64,000 bases of DNA from Edaphochlamys debaryana (lineage: Eukaryota > Chlorophyta > Chlorophyceae > Chlamydomonadales): the NCBI GenBank assembly GCA_016858145.1, contig JAEHOE010000012.1:62001-126000 (forward strand), given 5' to 3'. Positions within the stretch are counted from its first letter, which is position 1; each line of letters opens with the position of its first letter. This document shows positions 59,101-64,000 of the stretch, one piece after another. The notes beneath the pieces were generated by a model. That model was not told the origin of the DNA. It did not search any database and saw only the letters and a program-made list of their open reading frames with translations. Both the position numbers and the translations under genes were made by a program.

Positions 59101-59686
59101 CGGTTGGGCCGCCGTACTCCGCCACAACGGTTGACATCTCAGACCAGCTGCGGCAGTCGGACAGGCGGTTGGTGACGGCGCGGGCGAGAGCCTCCGGGAC
59201 CCGCCCGGGAAGAGGTAGTGGTGTGGGCTTGGGGGGGAGAGGTGGGTACCCTGTGGAGGGTTCCCGGCCCCAGTCCGCCACGCGGCCAGCGCGGATCGTG
59301 TTCAGGGCTTGCTCTGCTGCTGGAAGCGCAGCGGTTAGCCTGGCAGGCCGCGCTGAAGGGTGCGGTGGGGTGCGGGATGTCCACGCGGAGAGGACCACAT
59401 CATCGGCGCCGGACCACGCTAGTGTACCAGCGCGACCGGCCAGCACAGGGGCCTCCAGAGACATAGCATGAGTCCGAACCGCCTGCTCGTTCTGCGCATG
59501 GCGCTGAGCGCGATGGAAGCATCCACCGCTTGCGCGCGCTATGAGGGTGCTCGTGCTGCGCGCCCTCGCGCGAGCTGTGGCTGCATATCCGCCGGGCGCC
59601 TGCAACTGCATCCTGCAGGATGCGCTTCGCCACCAGCGGCGGATGCGGAATGTTGCGCTCGCTACGTCTCCTGCAGGCTGAGACAC
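56181..59686 (-). CDS. Octatricopeptide-repeat (OPR) organellar RNA-binding protein
   Basis: Complement of join(56181..57605, 57774..58001, 58178..59686), three exons, 1053 aa. OPR proteins bind organelle RNA through tandem 38-residue helical pairs and control stability, splicing or translation of single transcripts. Repeat cores here include LSNSIYALALLDHSPPGAW, LANMLWALARLRLQPGGAW, LCNTLWALARLGSVPASP, VANGMWALARLHA, LANTAWAAASLGLVPPPAEW, LGLTPTPEWLSAML, LLWCLAGWQMRPPAEW and MALWALARMRARPSGG, with the typical L-W-A-x-A-x-L and P-P-x-x-W words. The first 75 residues are Arg-, Ser- and Ala-rich with few acids, fitting a plastid or mitochondrial transit peptide. A Pro-rich linker lies at about 220-310. 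No RAP or nuclease domain was seen. The intron 57606-57773 is 168 bases, a multiple of three, and free of stops. Confidence 0.88.
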
Positions 59687-60105
59687 TTTTATGATGCTCT
59701 ATGTTGTGTTGAGACTGGTGTTACAGAGCGCAGGGCGAACGCGACCGGCCATCTCGCGCCCCAAGCCCGCACATCTGCACGCATGCGCACAAGCTGCTCC
59801 CACCCCAGCTTCGCACCGATGCACAGGCTAGTAGCCTTTGCGCTAGAAGTCCGCATGTTGGCGTGATCGAGGTAGCGACCTTCCTGTCCCGCGGGTCCGT
59901 CCGCAAGCATGCAAGCCGACAACTGTCGGCATCGTCCACCTGCAGCAGCCCGCAATCCGTAAACGCGAAACCGTTCATAAGGAGCAATGTCCATGCAATC
60001 GCCGGTCGCCTCCTCCATCCTTGCTTCCGCCGTTCAATTCCATCCCTTGGCCGCCCCACATGAGCCGACATCCCCCCCGCACATGCCACCACCAGCAACA
60101 CCTGC
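59687..60105. other. Short intergenic between repeat-protein gene and OPR gene
   Basis: 419 bases between two genes on the - strand. It holds the upstream gene's 3' UTR with TGTAA (59725-59721) and the OPR promoter, which must be very compact. Confidence 0.55.
59721..59725 (-). terminator. TGTAA polyadenylation signal, 12-residue-repeat protein gene
   Basis: TTACA on the + strand, 381 bases after the stop at 60106 and only 35 bases before the OPR start codon. Confidence 0.45.
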
Positions 60106-63100
60106 TCAGGGCGCTGCAGGTGCCTCGGCCCCCATCCGCCTCGGCCCCGGCGAGCCTAACGCGCTACCCCACTCCGGCAGCAGCGCAGGCTCCGGCATGA
60201 CCGGTTCCCAGGCCACCCTTGCCGGCCGATCCCCTGCCTCCTCCCTCTCCCTCTCCCCCTCCCCCTCCCTCGCCGGCCCCGCCGGCCCAGGGCCCCGACC
60301 CGTCGCCACACACGCGGACGCCCCCACCAGCGCAAACGGCGCCGCTACCGCAGCCCCTGCCATCGCCAGCGGCACCGCCACCGCCGCGCTGACGGCGCCC
60401 GCCGCCGCCACCGCCAGCGGCCCCGCCGCCGCACCCACCGTCCGCCTGCCCAGACGCATGGCCAGGTCTGCGTTCATGCCAGGGCCCAGGCGAGCCGCCA
60501 GATCCCCCGTGAGGCGGGGCCCCAGCCGGGCCAGCAGCCGGGCCAGGCCCACGGGGCCCAGCTCGCCCACCAGATCGGCGACGAAGGCAGGGCCCAGGGC
60601 GACGGCGATCTGGGAGGCCCGCTCCGGGCCCATGAGGCCCACGATCCGCGCCACGTCGGCGCCGCCGCCCTCCGCCGCCGGCTCAACCGCCGCCGGCTCA
60701 GCTCCCGTCGGCTCAGTCCCCATCTTAGACCCCGACGCACTGACTGCCTCGACCTCCTGCACCTCGCCCTGCCCCACCGCCCCCGACTTCTCCTCCGCTG
60801 CTGCCGCCTCAGCCGCCCGACCGTTGCCACCGCGGCCGAAGAAGCGGCCGCCGCCCAGGCCCATCTCCATCATCAGATCCGCCGTCACGGGTGCGCCCAT
60901 GGCCCGGACCAGATCTGCAGTACCATCCGGTCCCATGGCCTCCACAATGGCCGCCGCAAGGCCCGATCCGAAAGCGGGGGCGTTGACCAGCGCCCCGACC
61001 GCCGCCGGGCCCAGGGCGCAGACCAGGGCGGCGGTTGGGCCCGCGCCCATGTCTCCGCACAGGGCTCCCATCAGGGGTGCGCCCATGGCCGCTGTGATCT
61101 CGGCGGTGATGTGGGGGCCCATGGCCGAGACGAGGGCGGCGGTGGAGGCGGGAGTCATGGCCTGGCGGGGTGAAAAGAGCGCGGGCAGTCGGGCATGGGA
61201 GGTGAGGAGCAAGGAGTCGAGAGACGGGTCGAGGGAGAGGGGAGAGACATGGGGCCTGATGGGGCCGGGCTCACCTCCACGAGGGCTGCGGTCAGCTGCG
61301 GCCCCATCGCTTGCGTGATGGCACCCTGGCGTGTGGCAACGGAGTGAGAGTTGGGAACGGTCCGGGGCGAAGACGAGGTGCGCGCGGAGTCGCTGCAGCT
61401 TCCCTCCCACCAGAGCATTGGGTCCTTCAGCAGCCTCACCGTCAGCGCGCCGCCCATCTCCGCGACCAGCTCTGCGGTGAGCGGCGGCCCCATGCCCCGG
61501 AGCACCAGGTCCGCAGTCAGAGCGGGGCCCATGCACGACACAATGCCTGGACCGGGGTGGCGGGAGGATGCAGGCCTCGGGGTGTGGGGTGGGTGGCAAA
61601 GGGCTGACAGTTGAACGAGTTGATGGCTGCATGCCTGACATCCGCCCACCCTGCAGCCTCCGGAACGGCGCCCAGAACAGACCCCCTCCAAGACAACGCA
61701 CCCGCCGCCATGTCCGTCCCCATTGCCGTACAAAGCTGCCCCGTCAGTGCCGGGCCCATGGCGGCCACCAGCTGCCCCGTGGGGCCCGGGCCCATGTGCC
61801 GTACGAGCTCCGCCGTGCCCTGGGGTCGGCCGGGAATGGAAAGGCGGCAAAGTCCTGAGCCCCTACGGACCAAGAGCGCGCGCTTCATTACACCAAGTCG
61901 CCAGCCTAGTGCTGCCCCAGGGCGCTCCTCACACAGGCTTCACCCGGCAGCCCCCACCGCATCCCTGCGCAGCCCGCACCTGCGCCTGCATGCCGTCCAC
62001 CACCCCAGCGGTCAGAGCGGGGCCCATGGCCGCCACCAAGCTGGCCTGCGGGCGTAGGGGAGGGGGCACAAGATGTTGCAAACCTAAGCGAACTGCGATT
62101 GCGTCCTCGCAGCACCTTCCTGGACACCTCTATCCTCTCCAGTTCCAATACCGACCCGCAGCCAGCCCCGTGCATGGCAACTTGCCCCCTGCTTGCCGTG
62201 GTTTGCGGCCCCATGGCCAGCACCAGGCGGGCGGTCTCCGCTGCGCCCATGGACCCCACCAGCTGCGCCGCGAAGGCGGGTCCAAAGCCCGCCACCAGCT
62301 CCGACACCAGCCCCGGACCCATCTCGGCCACCAGCTCAGCAACCGCGGGAACACCTGAGCAGGCAGGAGGGGGGTGCGAGGGGCGGGGGGCGGGGGTGTT
62401 CTCTTCTTGTGCGACACCCTTCACTCCCCAAGTTGAGTCACCAACGCCCCGTCCCGCACGAGCACTCCCGCCAAACTACCCCCTTCCCCCACCTCATTCC
62501 CCTCCCCCACCCCCCTGCCCCACCCATGCGCTCCACGATGCTGGCGGTGGTCCCCGCCCCCATCTCCGCCACCAGCGCCGCTGCCCCGCCCCCGCCCATG
62601 CCCGCAACCAGCTGCGCGGTGCCCTGCGGCCCCAGCTCCGCGGCCGTGTCCGCTGCCGCCACGGGGCCCATGCGGCTCACGATGGCGGCGGTGGCGCGGG
62701 GGCCCAGCGCACCCACGGTCTGGAGGGGGGGAGGGGGGCAGGAAGGGGCGGCGGAGCAGAGAGCGCGTCAGCGGTGCGCAGGGCTTCGATGCCAAGATGT
62801 TGAGCCCAGGCCACAAGCTGTTTGTGTGATACGCTTTTGTGAAGGGCTGACCTGTGCGGTGGCGTGTGGTCCCAGGCCCTTCTCCACCACCAGGGCCAGG
62901 GGCCCGGGCCCCATGGCGGCAGCCACCGCCCCCGCCAGCCCCGGGCCCATGGCCCTGACGGCGGCGGCGGCGACGCGGGCGCGGTGGCTCCGGCGCTCCT
63001 GTGGCGGCGCCGACGCTGACGGCGCCGAGCTGGCGGAGGCGGAGGCGGTGGAGGCTGAGGTGACGGAGGAGGCCTCGGATGGGGCCAGGATGTCGCTGCC

Positions 63101-64000
63101 GCCGGCGTCGGCGGCGGCGGCAAGCTGGTTGGCATGTGCCGCCTCCGCCACGGCACCCGGCGGCGCCGCGACAGCGGTGGCGGCGGCGGCGGCGGCTGAG
63201 CTGGAGCGGGCGCCGCTGCTGCCGTCGTAGCGGTGGGACTTGCGGCGCTTGGGCCGCCAGCGCGGCAGTGACAGCGGCAGCCGGCGGCGGGCGGCGGAGG
63301 GAGACCCGTCGCCGCCGCTGGGGCTGCCGCCGCCGCTGCCGCCGGTGCTGCCTCCCTCCCCATCCGCGTCAGCCCCAGTGTCCGCCGCCGATCGGCCGCC
63401 GACCGGCAAGACCGGAACTCGGGGCATCGCATCCGATTGCCCCCCGCCGCCCACCACCGTACCGCCCGTACTGCCGCTGGTGATACCCCGCCCCAGCCCG
63501 TCAGGCGCGCCGTATGCCTCGTACGGCTGGATCCCGAGCGGATCCATGCCGTACTCCTCGCCGGCCGGCGGCAGGGCATCGCCGGAGACCGCGTAGTGCA
63601 GCGCAATCTCTGACGCAGCGGGCGAATCGGAGAACACGGAACTAGGGGACAGGTGCCCTCCAGATCCAACACGGTGGATCCCTTCCAGGAGGGTGCCCCG
63701 CAGAGTCTCCGCCAGCTCCTGCGGCGGCGGCGGCAGGGGCAGGCCCGAGGCGTCGCCGGTGGTGGCGGCGGAGGCGGCAGCGCCGCCGGCGCGGTCGCGC
63801 GCGGGGCGGCGGCGGTACGGGTGGGAGTGCGGAGGAGAGGCCAAGGGGTGGGGTGGCTGCCCCGCCTGCTGGTGGTGGGGGTGGTGGGGGTGGTGGGGGT
63901 GGTGGGGGTGGCGGGGATCCCCGTGGTGGTGGCGGCGGCGGCGGGGCAGCGGCGTGACGGCGTCGGAAGTCTCGGGGTCGGCGGCGGCGTCGACATCGGC
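60106..64000 (-). CDS. Unrecognised protein of about 35 tandem 12-residue repeats (3' part)
   Basis: Complement of join(60106..61161, 61275..61325, 61440..61546, 61702..61819, 61980..62045, 62197..62354, 62524..62719, 62852..>64000); 966 aa seen, N-terminus beyond the window. I do not know the family. After about 340 low-complexity residues (a His/Pro run, a basic RRRLPLSLPRWRPKRRK patch, Ser/Ala runs), a repeat with consensus [ML]-G-P-x-x-T-A-x-L-V-x-x begins, for example MGPALTADLVLR, MGPQLTAALVEA, LGPAFVADLVGE. About 31 units run without a gap across all eight exons; the register is kept exactly over every splice junction. An acidic linker (AAAAEEKSGAVGQGEVQEVE onward) separates five more units. 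A 40-residue Ala/Val hydrophobic stretch and a charged tail end the protein. Six of the seven introns are GT-AG and one is best read as GC-AG. Each unit could form one short amphipathic helix (inference). Confidence 0.8.
63868..63912. repeat. 9-bp tandem repeat encoding His-Pro
   Basis: TGGTGGGGG repeated about four times on the + strand, which gives the HHPHHPHHPHH run in the protein read from the - strand. Confidence 0.85.

Overview
The window is nuclear DNA of a green alga, most likely a chlorophyte of the Chlamydomonadales or a close relative. The evidence is intron-dense genes with GT-AG introns, very high GC, TGTAA polyadenylation signals, a plastid ADP-glucose pyrophosphorylase, and an octatricopeptide-repeat (OPR) protein, a family expanded in these algae. 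No bacterial operons, rRNA, tRNA or CRISPR arrays were seen. All gene models were spliced by hand and checked for reading-frame continuity.

Layout: the 3' end of an organellar RsmH methyltransferase (+, 2-163); histone H2A.Z (-, 915-1811); splicing factor PRP18 (-, 3980-8360), which shares a ~600 bp divergent promoter with a PP2A B'/B56 regulatory subunit (+, 8959-11303); GAR1 (+, 13949-15286); ERG28 (+, 16522-17993); plastid AGPase, large-subunit type (+, 20520-25473); an unrecognised single-pass membrane protein (+, 26635-27791); a tiny three-exon CMC4 gene (-, 29571-30313); an SnRK2-like kinase with a Gln-rich tail (+, 31441-36490); U2B''/U1A (-, 38328-40254); a 20-exon long-chain acyl-CoA synthetase (+, 41421-48920); a Raf-like (TKL) kinase (-, 51218-55275); an OPR protein (-, 56181-59686); and the 3' part of a gene for an unrecognised protein built from about 35 twelve-residue repeats (-, 60106 to the window end).

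The genes are housekeeping loci with no common pathway, although PRP18 and U2B'' are both spliceosomal and GAR1 and RsmH both act on RNA. The most unusual features are the 12-residue repeat protein, including a GC-AG intron whose placement is fixed by the repeat register, and two separate cases where the promoter plus first codons of a gene are duplicated in direct orientation 1.7-2.7 kb upstream. One of these copies (PP2A B') lies inside an intron of the neighbouring PRP18 gene. Many introns in the 21-25, 32-35 and 43-49 kb stretches start with a G-rich run and end with a C-rich run, whereas introns in the rest of the window are ordinary.
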